A DNA stretch of 64,000 nt from Erinaceus europaeus (GCF_950295315.1 NW_026647307.1:1-64000), one strand, 5' to 3'. Counted from the stretch's first letter, positions 1 through 11,205 are shown. Program-made: numbers and translations. Notes: generated by a model from the letters alone, not told the origin.

Positions 1-162
1 CTCTCTCCGCACAAGCAGACACAGACACAAGCACACTGTCTGATGCTCAACACCCTGTTTTTTCTGAACAGTGATTCTCTCACTGATGTTAATCTGGATG
101 TTTCTCGTCTGTGATCAGATGGAGTGCATCCTACAGAGCTGTTTAAGACAAGAAGTAATAGA

Positions 163-355
163 AGGCTGGGATGCACCTAGCTCAGAGCACTAGTTACAAC
201 ATGCTGGGTTCCAGACACAGGTCCACCCTAAAGAGGAAGAGCTTCACAAGCAGTTGAAGCAGGGCTGCAGATATCTCTCCTCTCTCCCTCCATCTCCTTC
301 ACTCTACTTTTTCTATTTCTGTCCAGTGAACTATGAATAAAATAATAAAAAAAGA
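163..355 (+). repeat. SINE-A, old
   Basis: Diverged head, conserved 'gcttcacaagcagttgaagcagg' core region, CT-rich stretch and AATAAAATAAT tail. Confidence 0.7.
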
Positions 356-370
356 AAGTGAAAGACTTTC

Positions 371-480
371 ATGTGTGAGGATCTTGGATCCTTTCCAGGT
401 TCAATCCCATTGCCAAAGGCAAGAGCTGAGCAGTGCTCTTATCTTTCTCATTAAGATAAATAAATTAATTAATAAAAGAG
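371..480 (+). repeat. SINE-B, 5' truncated
   Basis: Has the 'caggttcaatccca' B-box region, 'agagctgagcagtgctct' and a TAAATAAATTAATTAAT tail. Confidence 0.6.
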
Positions 481-649
481 AAAACATACCAAGAAGCTAA
501 GGCATCTATTCTAGGCTACATCAAGTCCTCCAGTGGTTCCTTGAATGTGGGTCTTTTACACTAGAGTTGAAGGACATCAAAGAATGTCCACAACTCATTT
601 GCCAATGGATTCATTCTTTCAAAAATGGTTTTATGAGGATAACATTGCC

Positions 650-694
650 TTTGTGTGTGTGTGTGTGTGTGTGTGTGTAAACACACACACACAT
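650..694. repeat. (TG)n/(CA)n microsatellite
   Basis: About 14 TG units run into AAACACACACACACA, so the two halves are mutually complementary and could form a hairpin. Confidence 0.95.
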
Positions 695-1591
695 GCTCCT
701 GGAAATAGTGTGTATCTGACAGCATCCATGTGAATATCCTACAGTGATATTTACTCTGCTTAGAATTAAATAATTAGATGACCACTGCATGAAATAGGGG
801 CTAGGCTTGTAGCATCTCTATTATTTCCAATAAAAGCCTGGAAGTCTATAGTCATCTCAAAAGGAAAAGATTAAAAGACTCAAAGCTGTAGGTGTAACTG
901 GCTTTAGAGGGGCACTCTGTCAGCTTTCAGTTATGATGCTGACCTTTGACCACTGACATCACAGGCCAGGGTCCCTGGCTACAGTGGAATCTTCAGTCTT
1001 GGAGACTGAGCTGAACAGTGCACAAAGTGCTGTGCCCAGCTCTCTCTTTCGTGTCAAGGAGTGAAGAGTTGAGGATGTCTGCGTCTACCAGAAAGTCTTT
1101 GAGGCTTTCAGGGTGTCTGCGCTGGCTGCCCTGCTTAAGGTAGAGTCTGTTCACATGCCCTGTGTGACAAGCAGAGGAGGAGGATGATGGTTCCAGGAGG
1201 TGCTCTGTGTGATTCCCACTGACAGAATCTCAGCTTCAGGCTGGTCTCATCAATAGTTACTTGTGCTCATGAGATTCCCTTCTGCTGATGCCAGAGAGCA
1301 GGCTTGACCCCTTAGCATCAGAGTCGTGTGGGCTTACTCAGGGCACAGCCAAGGAATAGCTTAGTACTTCCTTGAGTTGAGAAACATTTGAATGTTTGGT
1401 TTATTCTCGGCTGATCATGGGATTCCTGCCCCCCTCAACCCCAAAGTGATGACTGACTTAAAGAAGATTAGAGTCAGTTTTTCCAGAATCCTGTTATCTA
1501 AGTGTGTATGTTAACCTGAGACCACAATGGAATGACTTCTTCACACTCTTGGATCTATGCAATCTGACCCCTATAGGTCACACATAGATCT
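695..1591. other. Single-copy intergenic sequence
   Basis: No repeat or coding signal recognised. Confidence 0.4.
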
Positions 1592-1790
1592 GTTTAAAAT
1601 TATTTTTATGAGAGAGGAAGAGAGAGAGAATAAAAAGAAGAGAAAAGAAGAAAAGAGGAATGAAAGGGGGAGAAGAATGGGTAGGGAAAGAAGCAGCGTC
1701 ACAAAGGCTAAAACTGCAGATGATACTGTAGTTGATTATGCTCCGACAATGCTGTAGACACTGTGCTGCCTTCAGGCCTTGGCCCTGTGT
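1592..1790 (-). repeat. Decayed antisense SINE, purine-rich
   Basis: TTATTTTTATGAGAGAGGAAGAGAG start as in antisense SINE-B tails, followed by a purine-rich block and a degraded head. Confidence 0.4.
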
Positions 1791-2296
1791 CCCTGAGTTG
1801 GTTCTTTGAAACATTTCTCATCTTCTCTCCTTTGACCTATTAGTGTCCCCTTACATTTTTTATCCTTATATTGGGGGTCAGTGTTAATTCACTACAGTGT
1901 GATTTATTGACACAGGGTGTCTGCACAATACTCTCACCCCCACTCAGGATCTTTCCCAGCACCAAGCCACCAGGGCCCCAATACCCTCACTCCCCCTCAC
2001 TCCCTTTAGTGTGTCCTTTCTACCAGGTCCTGAGACTCTGCTACTTCCTTGTCCCCTGACACTGAATTGACAAGCCTTGTGCCCTGTCCTTTAAGCTTCC
2101 CTCCATTACCACCAGCCCTGAGTGACCTCAACTATCACAGGAGCTCTGTCTAGCTCAAGACTCCTGAATTGGGCTACTGAGCCCTTCTGGGGGACAGAGA
2201 CTCCTCTGTAATGCTCTGTGAGGGCTGACATCAGAATGAGCCCGTGTCCTGCCAGAGACAAACTGCCCTGCGGGTCTGCTGTGTTGCAGCTCTTCT
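1791..2296. other. 5' flank or upstream intron of the PH-domain gene
   Basis: Single-copy-looking. No TATA box or CpG island is evident, which favours this being intronic and the true first exon lying outside the window. Confidence 0.35.
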
Positions 2297-2445
2297 ATGG
2301 AGGAGGGCAGTCTGGAAGAGAACATCCTAGTGTTGCCTTATGGCCATATCCAGTTCATGGGCACTGGCAAATTCCAGAAGGGTCGGAGGTGGCAGAAAAG
2401 GCAGCTGATCGTATATTCCAACGTGTTGCTCATCTCCAACACAAA
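2297..2445 (+). CDS. Exon 1 (first visible) of PH-domain gene
   Basis: Opens with MEEGSLEENILVLPYGHIQF and carries the first PH strands. It is preceded by a pyrimidine-rich tract and CAG at 2287-2289, so it can also be an internal exon starting at 2290 in the same frame. Donor AAA/GTATGT at 2446. It ends after two bases of a Lys codon. Confidence 0.68.
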
Positions 2446-5149
2446 GTATGTACCTCCCTCCCAGGAGTTGGTATAATGCACCAAAGTCAAAGACTCTGGG
2501 GTGGAGGAATGGGGGGGTACACATCCTGGAAAAGGATGGCAGAGGACCTAGTGGGAGTTGTATTGTTCTGTGAAAAACACTCAGGATAAACTGAGAAATG
2601 TTATGCATGTACAAACTATTGTAGTTACTGTCAACTGTAAAACATTAACTCCCCAATAAAAAAATTAAAGAAAGAAACACACACACCATCTCCTCAGGAG
2701 AAACCCAGCTACTCCCAGATCACTGGGATGCAAGCTAACAGTGCTGTGCTCTATTCCCTCTCCAGGTACAAGAGTCACTTCCGAATCAAGTACTTGGCAC
2801 CCCTGATGGACATGTGGGTGGAACCCAGCATGAGGAAAGCTGCGAGAGCCCGTACATCACTGGTGTTGGGCTGGGCTGACCACAGCTTCGTGGTCTCTTT
2901 TCAGTAAGACTGCATCCAGGCCCTGCCTGTCTCCTCATGACTCTTAGGGGGAGCACAGCTCCATCTGGGGGTCTATTAGCCACACGTGCTCTGACCCCCA
3001 CAAGGACAGCTGTGTGTTCTCCATTGGCTCCCAATGGCTCTCATACAGGCAAACACATGTAGCTGCTAAGTCCCTTGCAGGTGGGGGCCAGGGGCTTGAA
3101 CCCGGGTCCTTGTGCATGGTAGCATGTGCAGTTAACCACCAGCACCACCAAAGGGCCCTAAACACAATTTCTCCTCCATTTAGAAGATTTCCTTGCCAAC
3201 CCAGGAAACTGTCAAAGAGCAGGGCCACTCAGCACCCAGTGACCAGGACAGGCCTCCTGGATCACACAGTCCCACCAATAACAATCAATGATGCTGTTTA
3301 TACTGCCCAGAACTCATAATATGTTTGTGTGAATGTGCATTTTAACTGTTTTTCTCCACTTCTCTTGGATTTCAGATCAGTTGAGAAGATGGAGCAATGG
3401 TATAACGAGCTTTCTGAGTATGTCCTTATTTCATGTATTTCAAATTTTCAAGTTCTCAGAATGCAGAGTCCAAGCAGTCAATGCCCATCCCTCTTGTGAC
3501 CCTTCTCTTCATGCTGTGATGGGAGCTAACATCAGCCTGCACCATGTATTAAATGGCCCTGACATAAGGGCAGGTTTCTCCATGGGCTGGTTCTCAAAGC
3601 AAATGAACCTGCCAGAGCTACAGCCCAGGGAGGTTCTGGCCTGGACTCCAGGCAGGCCTGGAGGATGGGATCTTCAGCCCTGGTCTCAGAGACCTGACAC
3701 CCCAGACATGTTTTCTGGCATCTGTCTCATTCTCCAGAAATACATTTGCATACTGTTATTCTCATTAAGTCTTGCACGTATCTTAAAAAACTTGACATCT
3801 TGAAAAAGCATTGAAAAATGCTGAAATGATTAGCCAAAACACAAGTTCATTTGATAATAGTCTAACAGCTCATTTCTCCTTCTCTCTTTTGGGTCACTGT
3901 GGAATCTATTAGCAAAATTTATACCGCCATTCTGGACTACCTGGATATCAACCAAAAGGAGGCAGAACGCACCTGTGTGAGTGTTTCTAAGACTAGAACT
4001 TACATTCCAAGTTCCTGCTTTACACAGAAAGTGGTCTAGATATGAGGGAAGAATTCAGCACATACCACCCGAAGGATGTATTTTCCTATTTACACACACT
4101 TCTCTATAGACACAATAAAGGGAGCAGACTGGATGCAACCCTCTCTTGCATATACAGAGTGGTCTGCATTGCTCCCTGTGGATTATTTCCTCCTGGAATG
4201 GGTGACTCTACTAATTAAAGAAAAAATAACAACCTCACATTTCTTTATGCTACTGGACCAAAAGCAAGCTAGGAGGGACCAGGCAGTGGTGTGCCCAGTA
4301 GAGTGCACATTACCGTGCAAGAGGACCTGGGTTCAAGTCCCTGAGACCTACTTGTGGCAGGGGAGCTTCATGAGTGGTGAGGCAGTACTTCAGGTTTCTC
4401 TCTCCTTCTCTGCCCCTTTCTCCCCCGTTTCCCTGCTATCAAAGAAAACGAAAAAGAAGAGAATGACAGCCAGGAGCTCTGCGTATCATTTGGTTTCTGG
4501 AATTGCAGTACAATAGCTAAGACATTTACTATGGAGAACTAAGACATTCTCTTAACCACATTTTCAGTAGTGACTGAATAATGGTTAATAAGCTTATCCA
4601 AGTATACGGGTAGAGTTCCATGCTCACCCCACTCCAAATCCCTGTGTCTCCCATAAGAGATAACTTCATAGTTATCACAAACCTTGAGATACATTGGAGC
4701 TTCCATTTAGGGGCAGGGCCTGGAGCTGATTATGCTTAATGAATTGAGGAGGTGAGGGCTAAAGAACTGAGTCATGTGAATTTGAACAAAGTAATTCTGA
4801 GTATCTTCTCAAATTTGTAAAGGTACTTTTCATTCAGTTAGAGTCTTTCCATCATGTGACCTCGGATATCTTTTCTTTCCCATCTTAAATCTTTCCCCAT
4901 TTTCAGATATGGGACACCATATTCTTCCCTTGGAGTTTTTTTGTTTCTTTGTTTTACTATGGATAGATACAGAAAGAAACTGATAGGGGAGGGGAGATGG
5001 AGAAGGAAAGAGACAGAGTCACCTACAGCACTGCTTAACTACTCATGAAGTCCCCCTACAGGTGGGGCCAGGGCTAGAACATGAGACATTGTCCATGGTA
5101 ATGTGTGCACTTAACTAGGTGTACTGCCTTGCCTGGCCCTGAGGAGGAT

Positions 5150-5197
<48 letters not shown>

Positions 5198-8052
5198 TTT
5201 TTTCCAGAGCACTAATCCGCTTTGGCTTCTAGCTTCGGGTGGTCCTGGGGGTTGTACCTGGGATTTTGGAGCCTCGGGCATGACAGTCACTTTGCATAAC
5301 CATTATGCTAGGAGATCCCACTATGCTATTCTCATAAGATCCCACTTATTAGACCCATGGATGATGTCTGCATGTCCCTTGGACACTGTGTGCTCTATTT
5401 ACAATTCTTTACTGCATTAGAACGGGATCATTTTTAATGACCTATCACAAACCAATTCCTCCTAAATTTCTCATCTTCATTAACAGCTTAGTATGTCAAT
5501 AATAAGGCTTTCTGGCAGGGTAGTGGCACCGAATCCTGGATTCTTGCACTTGGTAAGGTGTGTGCCTAACCAGCTGCAATACCGCCTAGCCCTCTCTTAT
5601 TTTTCTTCTTCTGCATAATTTGAACATCTGCATCATGTCAGGGTTGGCCTTCACTCTGTAGCATTGATGCCATTTTCCTGCTTCTTCATACATCAGGCAA
5701 TGCTTCTCCTCTAGTGGGGGGTTATATATTTTTAAATGCATTTGATCAGATAGCTGACATTTTAAATAACAAAGTACTTACTCAACCAGGAGTTACCTAT
5801 GTATGTATCCTGAGTCTAGAGAGAAAGCAGGAAAAAAGCAAATACCCTTGTCAACACACTTCTAAACATGCACTAAAAATCCAAGAATCACTAAAATCTA
5901 CAGTGGCGATTCTAAACCACAGTCACCCCCAAGGGGTCAAGTAGCTTTGATACTGGACACAGGGTGCTCCCCCCTCTCTCTGTGGGGGAACAGAGCTGCT
6001 GGGAAATGTGTTCTTCCACTGCTCACTCCAAAGGCTTATTGTGACCCTGACTTCTTTCTCTTCTAGGAGTCTGAGGAACCTGATCAGGGGTCTGTGAGTT
6101 CCAGGATGGAAGAAACCACAGAGCCACCTGCAGGTGAGTGTCAGGGCAATCTAAGAAGAGGCTGACTGGAGTGAGACATTAACTGCAAAGGCTCAGGGAA
6201 AATGGTTTCCAGCTTAGCTTCAATACCTTCTGACAGGGAAAAGTGCAGGCAATAGGCCTCCGTGCATTTTATCGACACTGACCAACTCACGGCTCTGTAA
6301 CAGACTCTGATGATAGTCCTTCTCTACTTCTCTGTGGCAGACAGGGTTGCTCTGTAGAGCTCTTTCTCATGGGGAATTCATTGCATTCCAGGCACAGGAA
6401 TGTATAAGAGCATCTTCCTCTTTACTTTGTCAACTCTTTTCTTGGGCACATGCTAGGGCAGGGTCTCCTGTCAAATTCATGGACACAGAGACACAGAGAC
6501 ACAGCCTTCTTTGCACAGAAGGTCCAGGAGAAGGCCCATGTGTCATCTTCTACAGTGAGGTGAGTCTCTTCATGGTCAGCCTGGACCTAGATTCAGATTT
6601 CTCTACATGTAGGTGGCAAACATCTGCATAAACATGAAGGGGGTCAAACGCCAGCCACTGAGGGGCTTCCACTAGAAGCAGATGACTCCTACAGCCTCAC
6701 ATGTGGAGACCAGCTGGGTTCCTGTACATGCCTCCTGCCGAGTCATACCTCCTTTTTGAAACAAGCTCACGACACTAAAAATCAATCCCAAGGGGGTGGG
6801 GAGATTGGCAGGGACCCAGTAGTCCCAAAGAAAAACATGCACATCTCCAAGGAAGACACAGCTCCCTTGCCTTGCTCTAGCTACATCCTGTGGTCACGAT
6901 GGGCTCATCACGACCACTTCAGCCTGAACCTATTTTGGATTCCTCTCCATACAGACAGAGAATATCACTATGAAAATGGAATGGCTCCACTACAGGTGAC
7001 TGAGGACCAGTCACAGGATCAGGAAATCTCTGGCTTGGCTTCCAGCCACCAGGAGTCCTTCCTTTTGGAGCAGCTATTTGAGGACACCCCAGGTTAGTTC
7101 CTCCACAAGCCCAGACCTCAGGGCAGGGCCAGCAGAGGAGAGGGAAATTGAACACTTTGCTGCCAGTGCCACCTCTCTGGACATTTCTCCCCTCTTGAAA
7201 TCAAGCACATGATACTGAAAACCAGCCTCACTATGGAAATGGGATCAGAATATACACCAGAACTAATAGTGACCCAGCATGACAACTTCTACTTCCAAGT
7301 TTCTAGAAACCTCTTAAGTTCTCCAATAAAAAGCCAAGGCCAGTTATATACACCTTCAAATTCAGTCAAAAGTAGGGAGTCCAAGTCTCCTTTTTCAAAT
7401 CCTCAAAGATTTTCCTGCTAATGTGCAGGAATCATGTCATACACTTATAACTGGGTTTGCTACCTCCATCTGTCCCTCTACAAAGGTTTCAGTTAGAAAG
7501 TGGACGCTCGACCCCTTGGTTTTCCACGTCCTTCATGCTCTCACTGCCTCTGCTCTGCTCCCTAGGGCCCCTACTTTGTCCATTGCTAATCCCACTGCTA
7601 TGATCACAGGTCTCTGCACTGGGGGTGACTCTACATGGACCCTGGGCAGCTCTGTTTACAGAGGCCACCACAAGAGCATCTTGGTGGCTGTGGACCAGAG
7701 GGATGACTCTGACACCACCCTCCATGATGTGGAAAGCATCAGGCAGAGCTCTGTGTTCAACCGTCTGCACAGTGCCCCCTCATGGCTGCCTCTGCTAGAG
7801 CTCACTGCCTCTGAGCTCAGTACTGAATACCTGATGGGCTGTGGGGACAGGGCCACCCACAAGCTGTCACTCTACAACTATGCCCTGAGCCACCCCATTA
7901 TCCCCGTGAATCTGGCAGTGGAGGACATCATGGACTGTGTCTATCTGCTACACCAGAAGGAGAAGGCCACCATCACTCAGTTCTCCTGTATCATGTCCGT
8001 GTTGTGCACCAGCAGCCACACAGAGCTTAACAAGGAAGACAGGGAGGAGTGA
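2297..8052 (+). CDS. Spliced PH-domain gene, seven exons, about 346 aa
   Basis: Exons 2297-2445, 2766-2903, 3376-3417, 3913-3976, 6067-6133, 6955-7092 and 7610-8052 total 1041 bases, exactly 347 codons including TGA. Every junction keeps frame and has GT donors (GTATGT, GTAAGA, GTATGT, GTGAGT, GTGAGT, GTTAGT) and AG acceptors. Residues about 10-110 read as a PH domain: beta strands around GHIQFMGTGKFQKG, RQLIVYSNVLLIS, LGWADHSFVVSFQ, then the C-terminal helix SVEKMEQWYNELSE. The run 'LVLGWADHSFVVSF' followed by a WY-containing helix is close to what I recall of the ARHGAP20 PH domain, hence a phosphoinositide or membrane adaptor role is possible. No RhoGAP domain is visible. Residues about 130-200 are acidic and Ser/Gln-rich, probably disordered. 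The final 147 residues are unfamiliar. An acceptor-like CAG just before exon 1 (2287-2289) means upstream exons may exist and the ATG may be internal. Alternatively it is a recent non-functional paralogue, but no lesion is seen. Confidence 0.68.
2560..2685 (+). repeat. 3' end of an A-tailed retroposon (family C)
   Basis: 'gttatgcatgtacaaacta', 'gtaaaacattaa' and 'ccccaataaaaaaattaaag' recur at 26640-26750 and, weakly, at 58680-58735. Lies in intron 1. Confidence 0.6.
2766..2903 (+). CDS. Exon 2 of PH-domain gene (PH core)
   Basis: Acceptor CCCTCTCCAG, donor TCA/GTAAGA. Encodes YKSHFRIKYLAPLMDMWVEP and then TSLVLGWADHSFVVSFQ, the central PH strands. 138 bases, phase preserved on both sides. 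Confidence 0.7.
3060..3165 (-). repeat. SINE-A head fragment
   Basis: 'cttgcaggtgggggccaggg' through to the head, antisense, within intron 2. Confidence 0.65.
3376..3417 (+). CDS. Exon 3 of PH-domain gene (PH C-terminal helix)
   Basis: A 42-base exon encoding SVEKMEQWYNELSE, the amphipathic helix with invariant-position Trp that closes PH domains. Acceptor TTGGATTTCAG, donor GTATGT. Confidence 0.68.
3913..3976 (+). CDS. Exon 4 of PH-domain gene
   Basis: Encodes KIYTAILDYLDINQKEAERT. The acceptor TCTATTAG is weaker than the others; the donor TGT/GTGAGT is strong. Ends in phase 0. Confidence 0.55.
4268..4465 (+). repeat. SINE-A, old
   Basis: 'accaggcagtggtgtgcccag' head, 'gggttcaagtccc' B box, CT-rich tail, in intron 4. 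Confidence 0.75.
4466..4934. other. Intron 4 sequence without recognised repeat
   Basis: AT-rich, nothing coding seen. Confidence 0.4.
4935..5141 (-). repeat. SINE-A, old, antisense
   Basis: Reads 'gatagatacagaaagaaact' to 'actgccttgcctggccc'. Confidence 0.7.
5150..5199. repeat. (CTTT)n microsatellite
   Basis: About 11 uninterrupted TTTC units, intron 4. Confidence 0.95.
5200..5330 (-). repeat. SINE fragment, antisense
   Basis: Diverged 'ccagagcactaatccgcttt' and 'ttgtacctgggattttggag' followed by a head ending 'atgctaggagatccc'. Confidence 0.5.
5512..5596 (-). repeat. SINE-A head fragment, antisense
   Basis: 'gtgcctaaccagctgcaata' plus 'ccgcctagccct' is a reverse-complemented SINE-A 5' end. 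Confidence 0.5.
5597..6066. other. Intron 4, distal part
   Basis: No repeat recognised. Ends in the polypyrimidine tract of exon 5. Confidence 0.4.
6067..6133 (+). CDS. Exon 5 of PH-domain gene
   Basis: Acceptor TTTCTCTTCTAG, donor CAG/GTGAGT. Encodes the acidic stretch ESEEPDQGSVSSRMEETTEP. Ends in phase 1, matching exon 6. Confidence 0.62.
6134..6954. other. Intron 5
   Basis: No repeat recognised. The final 200 bases (6756 on) are open in the frame of exon 6 and include an exon-6-like motif HDTKNQSQGGG. Confidence 0.45.
6955..7092 (+). CDS. Exon 6 of PH-domain gene
   Basis: Acceptor CTCTCCATACAG, donor CAG/GTTAGT. Encodes DREYHYENGMAPLQ followed by a Gln/Ser/Glu-rich segment. The frame is open upstream to about 6756, so a longer form using the AAG acceptor near 6760 is possible. 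Phase 1 in and phase 1 out. Confidence 0.6.
7206..7282 (+). CDS. Possible alternative terminal exon, diverged duplicate of exon 6 start
   Basis: After a weak TCAAG acceptor in the same phase as exon 6, the frame reads HDTENQPHYGNGIRIY and stops at TGA 7280. It resembles DREYHYENG at the start of exon 6 and HDTKNQSQGGG near 6762. It could be an alternative last exon giving a short PH-only protein, or a decayed exon duplicate. Confidence 0.3.
7610..8052 (+). CDS. Exon 7 (last) of PH-domain gene, unrecognised C-terminal region
   Basis: Acceptor follows CCCACTGCTATGATCACAG with an upstream TGCTAAT branch-like site. One base from exon 6 completes the Gly codon. The exon encodes 147 residues including SVYRGHHKSILVAVDQRDD, SAPSWLPLLELTASELSTEY and HPIIPVNLAVEDIMDCVYLL, and ends at TGA 8050. 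Codon choice (many CTG, GTG, AGC) looks genuinely coding. The same frame is open back to 7423, so a longer exon or another acceptor (7565) is possible. I do not recognise the domain. Confidence 0.62.
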
Positions 8053-8374
8053 GGCCCTACATCCAAGTCCCCTGATCCTGCTAGAGGTAGGCGCCTCCTT
8101 CCTGACTGATGCCAGTGGTACAAAGGTGACCAGGCTCCTAGACACACCTCATCTACACCATGAGTCTGGGTGAGCTTAGGCCATGTGAGATTAATTCGAG
8201 CAACTAGTCTGTGTGAGACAAAGGTTTCTGGCTGATTAAAACAGGACAAGAGAATCACATCCCAACAATGGCAGGACTTGACTCATTGTCCTGGTGACAG
8301 CACATTCTGGGTGGAGGCTGCAGAATCTTGCTGTGTTGAGAGGAAATGTTGACTAGGTTTTAATATATTTAACT
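8053..8374 (+). other. Putative 3' UTR of the PH-domain gene
   Basis: Single-copy-looking sequence directly after the stop. An ATTAAA variant lies near 8236; a better AATAAA is at about 9282 beyond a SINE. Neither can be confirmed as the cleavage signal. Confidence 0.35.
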
Positions 8375-8582
8375 CTTCTGATAATAATTCAATTTACCTA
8401 ATTGCTAGCGATAGAAATTCAGATGGGAGGGAGAGACAGTGGGGGAGAAATTGAGAGATACCTACAGCTTGGCTTTTCGGCTCCTGAAGCTTCCCCCCTG
8501 CAGGTGGGGATAGGGGCAAAAACCTAGGTCCTTTTTCACTGTGGCATGTGTGCTCACCAGGTGGGCACCACTTAGTCCTTTC
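8375..8582 (-). repeat. SINE-A, old, antisense
   Basis: 'gatagaaattcagatgggag' through 'ggtgggcaccacttagtcct'. Confidence 0.7.
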
Positions 8583-10119
8583 ATATATTTATCTCCATGG
8601 AGAAATACTCTCTTTGGCTTAACTTATTTCTTCAGGAATCAAGAAGAAGCTAGTATATGACAATGTGATTTAACTAAGACAGCTCTCTGTTTTTCATTTC
8701 AGGCATGACAGTAAGACAGACTGCTAATTCCAATCCGGGAGAGTGATGCCTCCAGAAAGGCTCAGTGATGGAACATCTCAGGTCTCTCCAAATGGGATTC
8801 AGAGAGCCCCCTACCTACAACCTACTCAGCTGATAATGGCTCAGGGCTCCCTTGGCAAATCTACAATCAGTGAGGCCACCTGGGTGTCGGTTGGAATGCC
8901 TACAGACAGGTTCCCCTTTCTAGAACTGACCCTTTCTTTTCCCTGTTACTTTATGATATCCAACTGAGAACAATTATTTTCTTAATCCTTTGCAGGATTT
9001 TGAGTTAGTTCTCAGTCCTGCCATTTATGTGAAAACTTCCTGGTGGAAGACATGAAGCCCTCTGACTAAGGCAGTTCTTTTAAACTTTTTGTCTAGTGGG
9101 GTCACAATGAAAAATGTCAACATCTCACATCCAGCTCATTTCATTTGAGGCATCTTCCTTGATCCCTTCTTACATCCTGCTTTGAAGGTCTTTTCACAGA
9201 AATCTCTCTCTTATTCCTTTCACTGTATGTATGTAGTTATAGAGTCTTTTATTGTATTTTCTTGTTGATTGTATTACTATAATAAATATCACTCCCTGAC
9301 TCTGTACCTTATATGGCCCCTCTCTTTGCTCAGGGCTCATATGAAACCTTGGTGAGCTCCTCTGGGCAGCTCTGCGTTAGCTGAGGTCCCATGTGTCTGC
9401 AGGCAGCTCATAGCTCAACTGGATCTATTTTCTGTGTTGCCTGTTCCCCAAATCTCCACAGGGTGGCACCAGCTTCTTCAGTGCCGAAGAAGGGCTCCCA
9501 TACCATAGCCAGACAGCCACTGAGGTCTCTGCCTGCTTCCCATTTGTCCATGTTCCATGTGCCAGAGCAAGGACATGGCTGAGTCTACAGTCAGCCCAGG
9601 AGGAGACAGTAGCAGAGACTAAGATGGCGCACTTTGGGCTTCTGGATGGCTGTTACTGTGATCAGCACATTTCACTGCAAAGTTCAAGGTGACACCTCTA
9701 CTGCCATAGGCCCTCAGCTACTAGCCTTTTAAAGACTCCTTAGCCCAGCACTTCCCAGATAGTCACCAATTGTGGGGACAAATGGTCATGGAATAGCCAC
9801 TCATTATGCTGACACTGGCATCTGTACACCACATGTAGATCAGAAGGTCACAGGTCAAAACTGGCATCCTGGGGAAACGAAGGTCACTGTTCAACCTGAC
9901 TGCCCTTTCTCTTTTTAGGAAAACTTAGTACTACACTGCCTACTAAGAACTTTAGAAAATATAACACCCAACATTCTTTCAAGAGAAGTGACATTTTTAA
10001 ACAAGCAAGTACGCATTTCCAAAATAAAAAGCACACATTTTCTAAAATATCAGAGTATGCTTTTGTCAAAATTTAAAAAAATGAAAACCTGTGTACACTA
10101 GGACCACACCTGATAATTA
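8583..10119. other. Single-copy intergenic sequence
   Basis: No supported gene. Contains AATAAA at about 9282 and a pyrimidine-rich acceptor-like site before 8703, but no exon that joins the gene in frame. Confidence 0.4.
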
Positions 10120-10135
10120 TAAAAGTTTAAGGTCA

Positions 10136-10400
10136 GGAGTTGGGCAGTAGCACAGCTGGTAAAGCACAGGTGGCACAAAGCAGAAGGACCGGGGTAAGGA
10201 TCCCGGTTAGACCTGCCAGCTCCCCACCTGCAGGGGAGTTGATTCACAATTGGTGAAGCAGGTCTGCAGGTGTCTATCTTTCCCTTCACGTCTCTGTCTT
10301 CCCCTCCTCTCTCCATTTCTCTCTATCCTATCTGACAAGGTCAACAACAACAATAACTATAAAAAATTAAAAAGTGCAATAATGGGAATAAATAAATTTT
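10136..10400 (+). repeat. SINE-A with TSD
   Basis: Flanked by TAAAAGTTTAA at 10120-10130 and 10401-10411. B box GGTTAGACC is one mutation from consensus. Confidence 0.9.
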
Positions 10401-10442
10401 TAAAAGTTTAAACTCTCTGAAAGGAAAAAAAAAGATAGAAAC

Positions 10443-10672
10443 AGGGAGTTGGGCAATAGCGCAAGGGTTAAGGGCACATGGCGTGAAATGCAAGGAGTGG
10501 CGTAAGGATCCCCAGCTACCCACATGCAGGGGAGTCACTTCACAGGCGGTGAAGCAAGTCTGCAGGTGTCTATCTTTCTCTCCACCCCTGTCTTCCCCTC
10601 CTCTCTCCTTTTCTCTCTATTCTATCTAATAACGAAGACAACAATAATTACAAAAACAATAAAGACAGTAAC
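10443..10672 (+). repeat. SINE-A
   Basis: Nearly intact head 'ggagttgggcaatagcgcaa'. The centre lacks part of the B-box region. Confidence 0.85.
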
Positions 10673-11049
10673 TATTTTTCAATAGTGACCCACTTTTTTA
10701 AAGCTACTTATAAATACAATCAACATTATAGTTTCTTTTGCACCTCCCTAATAACAAGTGTAATATTTTTATGTATTTATTGACTACCTGTACTTTTTCT
10801 GTACCCTATTCATAATATTTGAAAAACTCTAAAGGCCCATGTGTCGTTTTCTTTTTGATGTTTCATTGTTGTTGCTAATGCTATGGCTCCTGCTCATTAG
10901 CTATAGGACTCTATCATCATTATCAGCTGTCATCATTTAATTTAATTTATTTTATTCATATATAATAAATATATCATTTATGTTATTTTTATTATTACCT
11001 ACAGGACTCTAACATCATCATCAGCTGTCTTTATTTTATTTATTCATTT
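10673..11049. other. AT-rich intergenic sequence
   Basis: TTTATT-rich, with a short internal duplication: 'aggactctatcatcattatc' at 10906 resembles 'aggactctaacatcatcatc' at 11003. Confidence 0.4.
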
Positions 11050-11205
11050 TGAATGTATGTAGAGACAAAGATGAAGAACCAAAGTGCGGAACTGTTCTAC
11101 TATTTCTAAAACTTTCTGCCATCCCCACCTAGCGAGTAGGGACTGTAGCTGGAACCCGGGTCACCAACATGGCAACTTAAGTGCTCTACTGGGTGACACA
11201 CTAAC
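11050..11205 (-). repeat. SINE-A, very old, antisense
   Basis: 'gtagggactgtagctggaac' and 'ccgggtcaccaacatggcaa' match the antisense core-to-head order. Confidence 0.5.

Noticed and set aside
545..733. 62-codon open frame across the TG/CA repeat
   Set aside because: Low-complexity frame (VCVCVCVC) created by the microsatellite.
7489..8258. Minus-strand frames of 65-93 codons opposite exon 7
   Set aside because: Antisense shadows of the coding exon, without splice support.
10136..10400. tRNA-like heads in this and dozens of other elements
   Set aside because: They carry A and B boxes because the SINEs derive from a tRNA. None folds into an intact cloverleaf, so no tRNA gene is called.
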